From positions 248,001-312,000 of the forward strand of contig CDRNVI010000052.1 in the NCBI GenBank assembly GCA_977017575.1: a stretch of DNA of 64,000 nucleotides, given 5' to 3'. Position 1 is the first letter of the stretch; every line of letters begins with the position of its first letter. The translations under genes and the position numbers were made by a program. Below are positions 40,207-49,497 of this stretch, piece by piece. The stretch is from Paramoeba atlantica (taxonomy: Eukaryota > Discosea). Below the pieces are notes generated by a model. The model made no database searches. It worked only from the letters and a program-made list of their open reading frames with translations, and was not told the origin of the DNA.

Positions 40207-41830
40207 TAGATCCATACTGATTTTAGTGGATGATCTATCCTTGTGAAGGCGTCTTTGGTACGCTTTTCTGGTGGATACAAAGTGAAGGGTATATCCACCA
40301 ATTCGCCATTTTCCAGTGATTTTCGTTGATGCGCTCGGGAACTGGATGCAAGCCTTCCCGATACATATGAAAATATCTAGGGGATAGTCCTTGGTAAAGA
40401 TCAAGTGCCCAGTTAGGAAGCTTGGCATGAATCGTGCTTTCCAATGCTCTGGTTAACTCTTCCCGTTGTTGCGTGATATGTGTAACCCTAGAAACTGAGT
40501 GAGGGCTCAGTTCCGTCCACAGAAGACAATGATAGTGCAGTGCGCCTCCTTTTTGACATTCTACTACACCGAAAAAGGCACGAGGAGCGCCGAAGATACC
40601 AATACGAACTTCCTGTTCCTTCTGTAAGACTAGTCGACAGCAGCGTGTTGTCAGGACTAGTCGACAGCAGCTTCTAGTCGACGCATCGTGTTGGTAACAG
40701 CACGTGGTGCCGCCTTGGACAAGCGGAAACTGGTAGAGGACGTCGGCCTCGGAACTTCCAAATCTGTCTGTGAAGGGTCTGGCTTGCGAGCGACCATCCG
40801 GAGCAACCCGGAATGATTATCATCCTCAGTAATAATGCGAAGCCCGAGAATATTGTCATTCATGTTTGGACTTATGGTAATCCAAAACGATGGCAATCCC
40901 AATCTTCTTTAAAGTGCCCATATAAGAGCTTGCGAAGCTTTTCGTTTCCCAGGGGAGAAAGGAAGAGACTGGCTTCACACTTAAACGTAAGGTAAAAAAG
41001 CGTCTTCGAGTATTTTGGATTCCCTTCCGTTTGGATTACGTGCTGCATTTTCCACAAGATCTTGAAAATCAGCCCGGGAACAAAAGTGCATCAGACTTTG
41101 CTGCATATCGCGGTGCATAAGCTTGTGCAGTCGCACTTGATACCGCGGGGCGGAGGAGTACGTAAAACGTAAAAAAGGAATGCAGGACAAAAGAAGGGTT
41201 CATTTCGTAGTCTTGGAAAGTGTTTCCCTTGAAACAAAATTTTTGCATGAGATCAGGAAAACTTCCCAACAAGATCTCTCTCATATCTGCATTGAGAAGA
41301 CCCGGGCGCATGGTCATGAGCGGTGCACGTGAAAGATAAGTCTTTGCACTAGTGGCTAGCGAGGGACTATGGTCACCCACAAACGTGTGAGTTACTCTTC
41401 CTCGAGGGTCGCTATGGAGTGTGCTCTATAGCGCCACGTACAACCATGCTGCGCGTCGCATCTTCCCTACCTTCATACAAGGCGCGATCCCAAATTGACT
41501 CCGCAATTCTTTCGCATTGCACATCAGTGGCAACGTTGATCTTTCCTCGCTCCTTGAGACTTCGTTGTGCTCGGCAAGCCAATTGACCCAGGTGTTAATA
41601 GTCGTGGCGTTGACTGAAAAATATCGGCTCAATTGTGCGGCGCACAATCTTTGAGAGCGTTTGGTTCTCTTACCGTTCGATACCCATACAATCTGAACAT
41701 ACGTACTTGCTCTCTCAAGATCCGGAACGCGGTCGAGACTCAGAAGCTCAACCGTGTCGCGTGCAGCTGCTGTGTCGTGACCCATAAATTTTGCATCACC
41801 TCCTAACGAAGCAGCGTAAGCCCCACCAAA
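40207..41830 (-). pseudogene. Helitron Rep (HUH) N-domain fragment, broken
   Basis: Reading the minus strand, several frames carry pieces of a Helitron replication-initiator domain in the right order. They are an N-terminal part with DLERASTYVQIVWVS and TINTWVNWLAEHN (about 41740-41570), a part with LLNADMREILLGSFPDL (about 41300), then GLPSFWITISPNMNDN (about 40900), and IFGAPRAFFGVVECQKGGA followed by LHYHCLLW (about 40590-40517). The HYH is the expected HUH metal-binding pair. In Helitrons this domain nicks and joins single strands during rolling-circle transposition. The reading frame changes several times, a SINE1 piece sits inside (40676-40817), and no helicase domain is seen, so it is a relic. 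The upstream limit is vague. The family call rests on motif resemblance by eye. Confidence 0.7.
40676..40817 (+). mobile_element. SINE1 5'-truncated fragment inside Helitron Rep
   Basis: From GTCGACGCATCGTGTTGG to CCCGGAATGATT this matches the 3' half of SINE1, ending without the usual GGATTT tail. Upstream, the sequence ACTAGTCGACAGCAGC is present twice (about 40629 and 40655), giving a small local duplication at the junction. The insertion separates the GLPSFWIT and FGVVEC parts of the Helitron protein. Confidence 0.8.
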
Positions 41831-41892
41831 CTTGTTTACTTCGACATACGTACAATGTACTAATATCTTGCAAAGCAAGATTCTTTCTATAA

Positions 41893-42082
41893 TCCAGGCT
41901 AAAGTGGACGAGGGAGATACTAAAGGCACCTTTGGAAAACCACCACAAAACTGGAACGGTATCACCCGTTAAATACCCTTTTGCCACATCAGAATGCTCT
42001 ACAAACCGGGAGATACCGTTCCAGTTTCGAGGTCGTTTCCCAAAGGTGCCATTAGTATCTCCCTCGTCCACTTTAGCCTGGA
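41893..42082. mobile_element. Foldback (hairpin) element, left copy
   Basis: Arms of about 76 bp (41893-41968 and 42007-42082) are inverted copies of each other with about 38 bp between them. They start TCCAGGCTAAAGTGGACG and contain GAGGGAGATACTAA and CTGGAACGGTATC. The arms differ at several positions (roughly 90% match by eye). A near-perfect relative lies at 57801-57992. There is no coding capacity. It is a MITE-like or foldback element, superfamily unknown. Confidence 0.85.
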
Positions 42083-42322
42083 TTACATAGCCATCCGAAC
42101 ATGTTCCCTATGGCGCTTTACTGTTTCCCACGCGAGGGAGTCGTCGTCGCCGCCGGAAAAAGAAAATATAAAGGGGAGTCTAAAGCAACAGTATCTCCCG
42201 TTAAAGATTCTTTTGTCCCATTAGAAACCTTTACAAATCGGGAGATACCGTTCCAGTTTCGAGGTGGTTTTCCAAAGGTGCCTTTAGTATCTCCCTCGTC
42301 CACTTTAGCCTGGATTACATAG
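42079..42322. repeat. Partial foldback repeat and direct duplication
   Basis: The stretch TGGATTACATAGCCATCCGA and its continuation at 42079-42157 recurs at 42311-42388 (offset 232 bp). Between them, 42190-42315 repeats the loop and right arm of the foldback element, while the left arm is lost. A tandem or nested event of the foldback family explains this. Confidence 0.7.
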
Positions 42323-43228
42323 CCATCCGAACATGCTCCCTATGGCGCTTTACAGCTTCCCATGCGAGGAAGTCGTCGTCGCCGCGGCAAAAAGACAGAA
42401 GGCACCGCCTTCTGCCTTTTTGCCTTGCGCCTCCTCCTTCCTCTACGGCCTTGCGTGTCACACACTTCCAGGTAAATTTTGGATTTTGTAGGTGTATTAT
42501 CGGAACAGGGTGGAGAAATATCGAATGAAGCCAAAGCGTATACACGTATATAAGGCCCGAAACTCTCAAAAAACGGTCTAGGAGTTGATTTGGGAAAAAT
42601 ATATTTTTTGACTTTCACCCATAATTTTTCAGTTTTTTTTTTCAAAATTTCAAAAATTGCTATGATCACGCTGGTGGGGAGGGGGGCAGGGGTACCCATC
42701 GGAATTGTTGACTCGGAATTTTTAGTGATCTCGTCACTCAATTCGATTCATACGTCTTCCTTTTTTCCTTGCGCCTCCTCCTTCCTCATCGGCCTTGCGT
42801 GTCACACACTTCCGGGCAAATTTTGGATTATGTAGGTGTATTATCGGCACCGGGTGGAGAAATATCGAATGAAATCAAAGGGTATGCAGGTATAGAAGGC
42901 TCCAAACTCTCAAAAAACGCTCTAGGAGTTGATTTGGGAAAAATATATTTTTTCACTTTCACCCATAAATTCTTATTTTTTTTGCAAAATTTCAAAAATA
43001 GATATGATCACCCTGGTGGGGATGGGTGGGGTGGCAAGGGGTACCCATCGGAGTTGTTGAAAAACTAGTCATCTTGTCATTAAATACGATTCATACGTCT
43101 TTGTAAACTTTTTTTTCGAAAACTCACCTGAAACGATATCGGGCACGAAATCGGGCCACAAATCGGGCACGAAATCGGGCACGGCGAATTAACCTATGGT
43201 AGCGAGGGGGTTTTATCTCCCTCAATAA
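42311..43228. repeat. Left arm of a long inverted repeat, with internal 344-bp tandem units
   Basis: The region is an inverted copy of 56874-57799. Each arm contains two tandem units of about 344 bp, starting with CCTTGCGCCTCCTCCTTCCTC at 42423 and 42767 here. Both arms end, on the inner side, with TAGCGAGGG...ATCTCCCTCAAT and a run of CGGGC(A/C)CGAAAT repeats. No open frame has recognisable content. It may be an unknown non-autonomous element present twice, or the terminal arms of one large element. Confidence 0.75.
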
Positions 43229-43610
43229 ACTAATAATAAACTCGAGGTAGGCTGTCAACTGGAGGCTGCGAAGGGATTGGTTCCGGTAGCCTCTCGTTTT
43301 TACATTCAGAGCGTTCACACCGACCGCAGAGAACCTGTATACGATCAGCTATTTCAGATACAAGGAGAAGGGTAACACACCCATTACAATGCGCGAGACG
43401 CTGGAAATTGTCAACGGCTTTTTTGAAGTTTTCCATGCACTTCTCCTTAGATTCTTCACTGACTGAATGGTTTCAAAGTATTGAAGCCCCTGAGGTGCGT
43501 GAGTGGAAACACTCATTCATCTCGCCACTGGAAGGTGGCCAGCTCACTCGACCAAGAAAAGCCTGCCGGTTGGACACCGGGTGGTGGTCGAGGCGGCTGT
43601 GGCAAAGATT
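43229..43610. other. Unassigned segment between inverted-repeat arm and LINE A
   Basis: No feature recognised with confidence. A minus-strand open stretch (43436-43230) has an HCNGC...CGRC cysteine pattern, but it is only 68 codons and cannot be assigned. The stretch near 43,430-43,470 weakly resembles 40,030-40,075. Confidence 0.4.
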
Positions 43611-43690
43611 TCTCCATAAAATAAAAAATAAAATAAAAATCTTTAACGATAAAGATACAGTTTCTGTACCTTGTTGAATTATTTTCCTTA
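43611..43690 (-). other. LINE A 3' end and T-rich tail
   Basis: Downstream of the RNase H stop the minus strand reads AATAATTCAACAAGGTACAG and on to ATCGTTAAAG, then a T-rich tail with ATTTT repeats. The same 3'-end sequence recurs at about 53773-53818 in plus orientation, directly before another T-rich tail and a target-site duplication. This supports it as the true 3' end of the family. The tail is T-rich on the coding strand, not poly(A). Confidence 0.75.
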
Positions 43691-43692
43691 TC

Positions 43693-44340
43693 TCATACCT
43701 TTCCATATGATACCATATATGGTGTTTCCTCTTCAGCCCTCACCTGTGTAAATGCAAAAACTGGCAACGTCCGTTTTTGTAACGATTTGAACTTTTTGTC
43801 TGTGTTCAGTGGGGTCATGTTTCGTCTTTTGGAGCAGGATTTTTCTTCCAAACCACGGAAAAAAAAGGAGGCGTTTCCGTCAGACTGTTGAGAAGCTTTT
43901 TTCGCAAGCCAGTCCGATGTGTCATTATGTGGGTTCCCTTCATGCCCCCTAACCTTGATGATGAACACGCGTCGGTCAGCTTCTAATTGAAAGCAGACAC
44001 GATGTATCTTTGATAAGAGGTCCGAATTTTCAAATTGGTGAAACCCGAATAGAGAAAACCTGTTCCGAATCACATGGAAAAATTCCCATACATACGCAGA
44101 GCCTGTGTGAATGATAATATCCTTCTCATGCTTCATTGCCATCTGCAGAGCCTCATAGACAGCATAAAGTTCCGCAGCTGTTATTGTGAGTGATATTTCT
44201 GACGGAGGTTTTAGTCCTACAAGTGTCTTTTCTACCCGATTGCCCAATAACACAATACCGCAACCTGATGAAATTCCTGTTTTCGTTGTTCTTAATGCGC
44301 CGTCTGTGTATAAATGCAAGGAAGTGAAAAGGCACCGCAC
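43693..44340 (-). pseudogene. LINE A RNase H domain
   Basis: RNase H would remove the RNA template after first-strand synthesis. Landmarks: LYTDGALRTT (first Asp), TITAAELYAVYEAL (catalytic Glu), IIHTGSAYVW where the usual TDS Asp is Gly, and VRGHEGNPHNDTSDWLAKKA (His and last Asp). Length and order fit a complete domain of about 140 residues. The Asp-to-Gly change should abolish catalysis if it is not a sequencing error. RNase H in a LINE points to the I, R1, Tad, Ingi or LOA group rather than L1, CR1 or RTE. Confidence 0.85.
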
Positions 44341-45118
44341 CTTCTTCTACGAATTGTAATGACGAGTAGACTTTTTGCTTCATTGAATCCTGTTTGGTTT
44401 TTTCCCATCTTGGAGATTCTATAGGAAGATAATTCGGACGTGGCTCAAGGCGCGCCTTTAAACGATCAACATTAGAGCGCCAGCGTGTTCTGTCTTTAGA
44501 AATTTGAATAACATCGGGAACAGACAAGCCTAGATCATCGGAACAAGATTCAGACAGACAGGTTTGCGTCTTTCGTTTACGTTCTCGCCAGAGAATCGCC
44601 ACACTGAAAGGAGAATCGTGTCGAAGAAGATGGCCTATAAGCTGCGCTCTCTGCATTTTCGCCACCGTGCTAAGCTTTGAATCATTTTGGTACAGAGCTT
44701 CTGTTCGAATACCCCTTTTCCCATCCCAAGTACGGCCTACACCACACACCATTCTGCGCATTTTGTTTACCTCAATATCTAATTCCCGGAGCCTATTGGT
44801 TGATATATCCCATGTTCCTAAATTATATTGCACTACTGGCATCACAAGTGTACGGAATACTGTCATACGGCTCGAGATTGGCAAAGGTGATTTCCAGATC
44901 GGCCTAAGTTTATGCATCAATGCCCACCCAAGTCTCATTCGTTCATTGGGTGCAACATTTCGATCTTCGCTTTCTTGCTTGTTTCCTAGGTAGCGGTATT
45001 TGTAAACTCTGGGGATATGCCCTATACTCGGTATTATGAGTTCGCCCCCGCTATCAGAAACCTTTCCAACAGTCATCCAAGCAGTTTTATTGACCCCCAA
45101 GTTAATACTGAGGTTTGC
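44153..45118 (-). pseudogene. LINE A thumb and connection region
   Basis: The frame continues with LSINLGVNKTAW, then PRVYKYRYLG, PLPISSRMTVFRTLVMPVV, LRELDIEVNKMRRMVCGV and MQRAQLIGHLLRHD. This is the usual region between the palm and RNase H in LINEs of this group (KYLG and a basic alpha-helical stretch). The frame moves by one base near 44,335, where the RNase H frame starts. No zinc knuckle was seen. Confidence 0.8.
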
Positions 45119-45129
45119 GTTCCGAGCAG

Positions 45130-45149
45130 TTTTTGGATTTGGATTTTTG
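45130..45149 (+). mobile_element. Tail-only SINE1 insertion (20 bp)
   Basis: Twenty bases made only of the SINE1 GGATTT-type tail are flanked by perfect 11-bp duplications GTTCCGAGCAG (45119-45129 and 45150-45160). Taking out the insert plus one duplication leaves the LINE A reading continuous (RAARN followed by ANLSINLG). It is a retrotransposition event that copied almost nothing but the tail. Confidence 0.85.
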
Positions 45150-45160
45150 GTTCCGAGCAG

Positions 45161-46081
45161 CTCGGTAAAGACTCTCTAACATGTCAGCGAGTTCTACTTT
45201 AGATGAGGCAAATAAGACTATATCATCGGCGTAGTCGATATCCGAGATACGCAAATGTTTCTCACCACGGCTTTTCGATCCTGTAGAATATGTTATTAAA
45301 CCAGACCCTTTAGCATCGAGCGCTTCTGCCAATATCCGATCGAGTACCATGATAAACAGATAGGGTGCGAGAAAGTCTCCTTGCAGAGTACCATTGCTAA
45401 TTGAAAAAGATTCCGTGTTTCCGTACGGTGTCCTTACGAATGATTTTAGACCGTCATACATACTCATAATCACTTTCGAAACGTTTTCCGGTATATGGAA
45501 AGAATGAAGTGCTTCGCGTATGGCAGAAAAAGAAACTGATGGGAAAGCTTGTTTAAAATCCACAAATGACCGCAACTCCTTCACCCCTCAAGGCCTTGGC
45601 GGTGATTTCCACGAAAGTAGCTTGAGCACCAGCAGTCGACCTATGTGGACGAAAACCGAACTGATTCGGCCTAAGCATGTTTTCTACCGCTGGTTGGATT
45701 CGTTCGAGTACCATCCGATTCATTATCTTTACCACGTGATTAACAATGCACACCGGCCGCCAGTTAGATAGAATACCCAAATTTCCCTTTTTTGGAAGCG
45801 GAACTTGAAGTATCGTTTTCCACTTATCTGAAACAGCCCCCGTTTCTCGGACATCATTTATTATTTGAAGTAACGTCCCCATCAATCCGTCATGCGAGTT
45901 CAAAGATCGTAAAGCTTCGACTGGGATGTCGTCGGAAACAGCCGCCTTTCCGCCCTTTACCTTCTGCAGAGCTTTGCGCAGCTCATGGAGGTTGAACTCT
46001 TTATCATTTATCACAATCATGCTCTTTGTCGATAGGGGAAAATTCAAATTTTCTACCTTTGTCAGCTCTTGCTTTCCAATT
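45161..46081 (-). pseudogene. LINE A reverse transcriptase fingers and palm
   Basis: The core RT motifs are all visible: KGGKAAVSDDIPVEAL, NWRPVCIVNHVVKIMNR, FGFRPHRST, motif A VDFKQAFPSV (catalytic Asp), motif B GTLQGDFLAPYLF, and motif C DIDYADDIVLF. YADD is typical of non-LTR RTs. A frame change of one base lies near 45,575 between the fingers and motif A. The reading continues into the thumb across a 20-bp insertion at 45130. Another fragment of the same RT family lies at 62266-62455. Confidence 0.9.
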
Positions 46082-46503
46082 GGGGGAGGTGGCGGAGTGG
46101 CACCCCCCATTGTCCAATGGGGGAGGTGGCGGAGTGGCAAGAACTCAAAGTTTGAAGCACATGGTGCTTAGACGGCGAGTTCAAACCCGCTCATCGCAAT
46201 ATTCCCGGCGGCCTCACTCTAAAAGGCTGGGCTGATAACCGACTAGGCCCAGTACTCGGAGGACCGTTCCGGACCCTCCCCTCAGGGAACCAGCTCCCTT
46301 ACCCGGCTTACACCTCTTGGGTAAGCCGTGTTGGCGTACAGTTCGTCGACGCAGCGTGTTGGTAACCGCACGTTTGTGCCGCCTTGGACAAGCGGAAACT
46401 GGTAGAGGACGTCGGCCTCGGAACTTCCAAATCTGTCTGTGAAGGGTCTGGCTTGCCAGTGACCATCCGGAGCAATCCGGAATGATTTGGATTTTTGGAT
46501 TTG
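46082..46503 (+). mobile_element. Tandem or nested SINE1 insertion in LINE A RT
   Basis: A full-length SINE1 (about 46119-46500) is preceded by a second copy of just its first 20 bp (46082-46101) and a short C-rich stretch. TCCAATT occurs at 46075-46081 and 46504-46510, and TTGTCCAAT at 46110-46118 and 46501-46509. LINE A reads FQAIG on one side and IGKQEL on the other, consistent with TCCAATT as the original target. Two successive insertions at the same spot, or one insertion with template switching, would give this. Confidence 0.8.
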
Positions 46504-46510
46504 TCCAATT

Positions 46511-48613
46511 GCCTGAAAATGATTCTTTACAGTAGAAAGGCTATCCTGAGCAGTATCCCCAAACAAAGAAAATTCCTTACGATTGTCTCCTACAATGTTA
46601 CGTATGGTGCGATATGCGCTCTTTGGGCGTTTGCATAAATCTTCTTCTAGGACTTTACATTCCTCCGTTATGCTTTTATAGATCTGTTCTGCATGTGCTT
46701 TCGCAAAATTATCAAATTTGCGCTGATTCCTAGACACCCTTAATATAGTTTTCATGACAAAACTCCAGGGATCAGACGTATCATTCGCAGCTCTATTTAT
46801 ATTGTTATCAGTAACGCGTAGAGGTAGTTTTCCGGAAGCTTCCTTCACAGCCGTAGATAATTTATCCCACAGTAATGGCCCAATCTCATCATCTCTCGAT
46901 CTCTTGTTTCCCCCATCCATTGCCACCTCCACATTTTTGATGAAGGCATCTTTCATGCCCTCATTTCGAAGAGATCCCCAAAACGGTTTTCGGTTTCCCG
47001 CATTACTTTTGGCTTTCCATCGTATTTTTAGATCCGCAATCACAACACAATGTCGCGTGGTGCCAGTAGCACCTTCTGAGAACGAATGGGAGAACAAAAG
47101 CGATTGTTTGTAATAATATGATCCATCTGCTTCGTGAGTCCAAGTGGATGCTTCGAAGTAGGGGGAAACCGATACGTCCATTTTCTCTCCGCACTGCAAC
47201 ATTCATGTGCGGATTTCGCTCCAATTCATAGTAGAAACTTCTTAAATTCTCGTGTTCGTTTAGAAGAACGCTTTTTCCCCATAGATGTTTGCAGGGGAGA
47301 GTTCATATCCCCACAGATGATTTTCAGCGAGCTTTCGGAGTCATGCCATGCGTCAAAGAGTTCTTCATCAAACTCAGATTGCGTAGTTTTCTTTGCTCCT
47401 GCTGTAGGGGAATAAACGTTGAATACGCTTGCATTAATATCTCGAACTTTCATTGTACCCCGCATTATTCGATCATTGATTTTGTCAACGGGGAGGTGGC
47501 GGAGTGGCAAGAACTCAAAGTTTGTAGCACATGGTGCTCAGACGGCGAGTTCAAACCCGCTCATCGCAATATTCCCGGCGGCCTCACTCTAAGAGGCTGG
47601 GCTGATAACCGACTAGGCCCAGTACTCGGAGGACCGTCCCGGACCCTCCCCTCAGGGAACCAGCTCCCTTACCCGGCTTACACCTCTTGGGTAAGCCGTG
47701 TTGACGTACAGTTTGTCGACGCAGCATGTTGGTAACAGCACGTTGTTGCCGCCTTGGACAAGCGGAAACTGGTAGAGGACGTCGGCCTCGGAACTTCCAA
47801 ATCTTTCTGTGAAGGATCTGGCTTGCCAGTGACCATCCGGAGCAATCCGGAATGATTTGGATTTTTTTTGGATTTGGATTTTGTCAACATTCATTGGTAA
47901 AAGACTTAAAATCGCCATCCCGTTATACCCCTTAACGGCACTCATAAAATATAGATGAATATTCATGTCACCCAGATAGAGCCGACAGTGGATAACGGCT
48001 CTTCGCTTTCAAACGACAAACGCGTTTCCTGCAGGGTCATTATGGTAACACCGTAACTCCGCATGAATGCCACGGCCTGGTGTAGACGATAACTGCGACG
48101 TAGAGCAAATGCGTCCGCGGACTTGCATTTCAATGTGTCCACATTTAGGGTGCTTACCACAAACCCCACTCTCATAGCTTGAATCTTGGGTCTCTGCTCT
48201 CGGGCGCCACGCCGAAAACAGGTTTTGAGCTTCCGATTGCGTCCGTGCAATGATTTTGGGAGTATTCCAACCCTGCCGCCCAGCACATGGACACGTTCAT
48301 CTCTCGGTGGAAACGGGAGGAGCCGTCCATTCATCAAGTCGTACTTAACAAGCCAATTAGACCCGCCAAGCGAAGAATGAACAACCCCTTCCCAAAGTGC
48401 AATGCGTTCGCGGTAGGCCATGCGCCAAACAACAGCCACACGTTTTCCAACTCCAAAAACCATCGACATCTGCAAAAGGGCCTGCTGCCGGAGTTTTATT
48501 ACACCACCCCTCTGCTTTGGTTGCAAAAAGAGGTTGCCCCGACCACACCTGGCCGTTAGGAGTTTGTCACGAACTTCCAACAAACCATCGAACGGTCCGG
48601 AGGCCTCCGCCAT
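46511..48613 (-). pseudogene. LINE A AP endonuclease domain and linker
   Basis: The AP endonuclease nicks target DNA to prime reverse transcription. Visible landmarks are VVSTLNVDTL and TIMTLQETRL (catalytic Glu) at about 48150-48030, GYNGMAIL at about 47935, NVYSPTAGA at about 47410, IICGDMN at about 47330, ATW-like STWTHEA near 47140, and DHIITNNRF near 47110. The ORF opens with ATG at 48613 and about 140 residues precede the endonuclease, with basic stretches. A one-base frame change follows SIWVT at about 47965. A SINE1 insertion (47490-47876) splits the domain between NVDKI and NDRIM with a 12-bp duplication. The linker (47000-46511) is lysine- and asparagine-rich and ends at FQAIG. Confidence 0.8.
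47490..47876 (+). mobile_element. SINE1, full length, in LINE A endonuclease
   Basis: This is the cleanest SINE1 copy. The tRNA-Leu-like head starts at GGGGAGGTGGCGGAGTGGC. The body runs through TACTCGGAGGACCGTCCCGG and GTCGACGCAGC to GGAATGATTTGG, and a T-rich GGATTT tail follows. It is flanked by perfect 12-bp duplications GATTTTGTCAAC (47478-47489 and 47877-47888). It is oriented opposite to LINE A. Head boxes are kept, so RNA polymerase III transcription is possible in principle (inference). Confidence 0.92.
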
Positions 48614-48626
48614 TTTGTATCAACGT

Positions 48627-48662
48627 ATTAATACAAAAAGTGATCTTAATACAAAAAGTGAT
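48627..48662. repeat. Two-unit scrap of the 18-bp satellite outside the array
   Basis: ATTAATACAAAAAGTGATCT and the following bases to 48662 make two exact satellite units, 10 kb from the array. They lie exactly between the 5' end of LINE A (minus) and the truncated 5' end of LINE C (plus). No flanking duplication was found. Filler DNA at a repair junction, or a remnant of a larger array, are both possible. Confidence 0.9.
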
Positions 48663-49450
48663 GAACAACCTAGGGAGTGATAACCTCGCGTTCTGTAAGA
48701 TGGACCCGCGAAACGCATTTAACAACGTAAATAAAAGACTTTCCAGAGTTATCGCCATGGGTAGAATGGTGCTCCAAATCCAATCCAAATCATTCCGGAT
48801 TGCTCCGGATGTTCACTGGCAAGCCAGACCCTTCACAGACAGATTTGGAAGTTCCGAGGCCGACGTCCTCTACCAGTTTCCGCTTTTCCAAGGCGGCACC
48901 AACGTGCTGTTGCCAACACGCTGCGTCGGTGGAAGTATAGGAATATTGCATAAGTATACGAATATTGCATAAGTATAGGAAAATTGTATAAGATACCTTC
49001 TTATATATAATCCTTCTTAAGGAAGAAGGAGGTTAGAATGGTGCTACTCACACCCGAGCGTTCTCACCTACGGAAATCACTTCATATCATCTGCGGAAGG
49101 TGTGCAACAGGGCTACCCCCTAGGTCCACTCTTATTCTCCCTAGTCCTCTCGAACGCCACCGAACAAATAGCATCACGGGCTAACCTAGACTCGCAGCTC
49201 TTTAGTATTTGTATGACGGGATCCTTATGGGGTAGGCGGGTGAAGTCAGAAAGGCATTGGACGTGTTTTCTGAGTTCGGCCCTAAATGCGGTTTGTTCTA
49301 AAATCCAAAAAAGCCCATGTCACTGAACAATTCCCTGAAATCCCAGCGGAGAAAATCCATGTTGACGGAAACTTTGATATCCTCGGAAGTCCGATTGGAT
49401 CTGCAGAGCATTGCGCGGAATTCCTTCTCTTAAACGCAATAGAACCAGCA
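48663..49450 (+). pseudogene. LINE C reverse transcriptase part
   Basis: Two pieces around a SINE insertion. The first has NLAFCKMDPRNAFNNVNKRL, matching LINE B motif A. The second has VEWCYSHPSVLTYGNHFI, motif B GVQQGYPLGPLLFSLVLSN and FPEIPAEKIHVDGNFDILGS. Motif C is damaged: where LINE B has YLDDG, this copy reads ICMTGSL in one frame. The Asp-to-Tyr change in GVQQGYP is also unusual. It is inactive. Confidence 0.8.
48774..49033 (-). mobile_element. Chimeric SINE1 with a non-tRNA 5' part
   Basis: The left 157 bp (48774-48930) are the SINE1 3' half in minus orientation. The remaining 103 bp (48931-49033) are not SINE1: they contain three tandem 19-bp repeats of the type GTATAGGAATATTGCATAA (48935-48991) and a TTCTTATATATAA stretch. 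The whole is bounded by perfect 12-bp duplications TAGAATGGTGCT (48762-48773 and 49034-49045), so both parts came in together. Confidence 0.8.
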
Positions 49451-49497
49451 TTTTATTATTTTTTGTGTGATTATTTTTTTTTTTGTTTTTTTTTAAG

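Larger units (their letters stand above)
43611..48620 (-). mobile_element. LINE A: AP endonuclease, RT and RNase H retrotransposon (broken)
   Basis: On the minus strand the domains run in the order expected of I-group LINEs: AP-type endonuclease (48613 to about 47000), linker, reverse transcriptase (about 46074-45161), thumb and connection (about 45118-44340), RNase H (44340-43693), then a short 3' region ending in a T-rich ATTTT-type tail (43611-43645). The 5' end is at or just upstream of an ATG at 48613, where two satellite units follow at 48627. Three SINE1 insertion sites and at least four frameshifts or stops interrupt it, so it is dead. Without the SINEs it is about 4.2 kb, close to a full coding length. 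A TSD for LINE A itself was not found. Confidence 0.85.

Noticed and set aside
42118-42322. Open frames across the foldback elements on both strands
   Set aside because: They mirror each other because of the inverted repeat and have no recognisable content.
47490-47580. Functional tRNA-Leu gene
   Set aside because: The tRNA-like part has damaged stems, is followed by a constant body and tail, and recurs with target duplications, so it is a SINE head.
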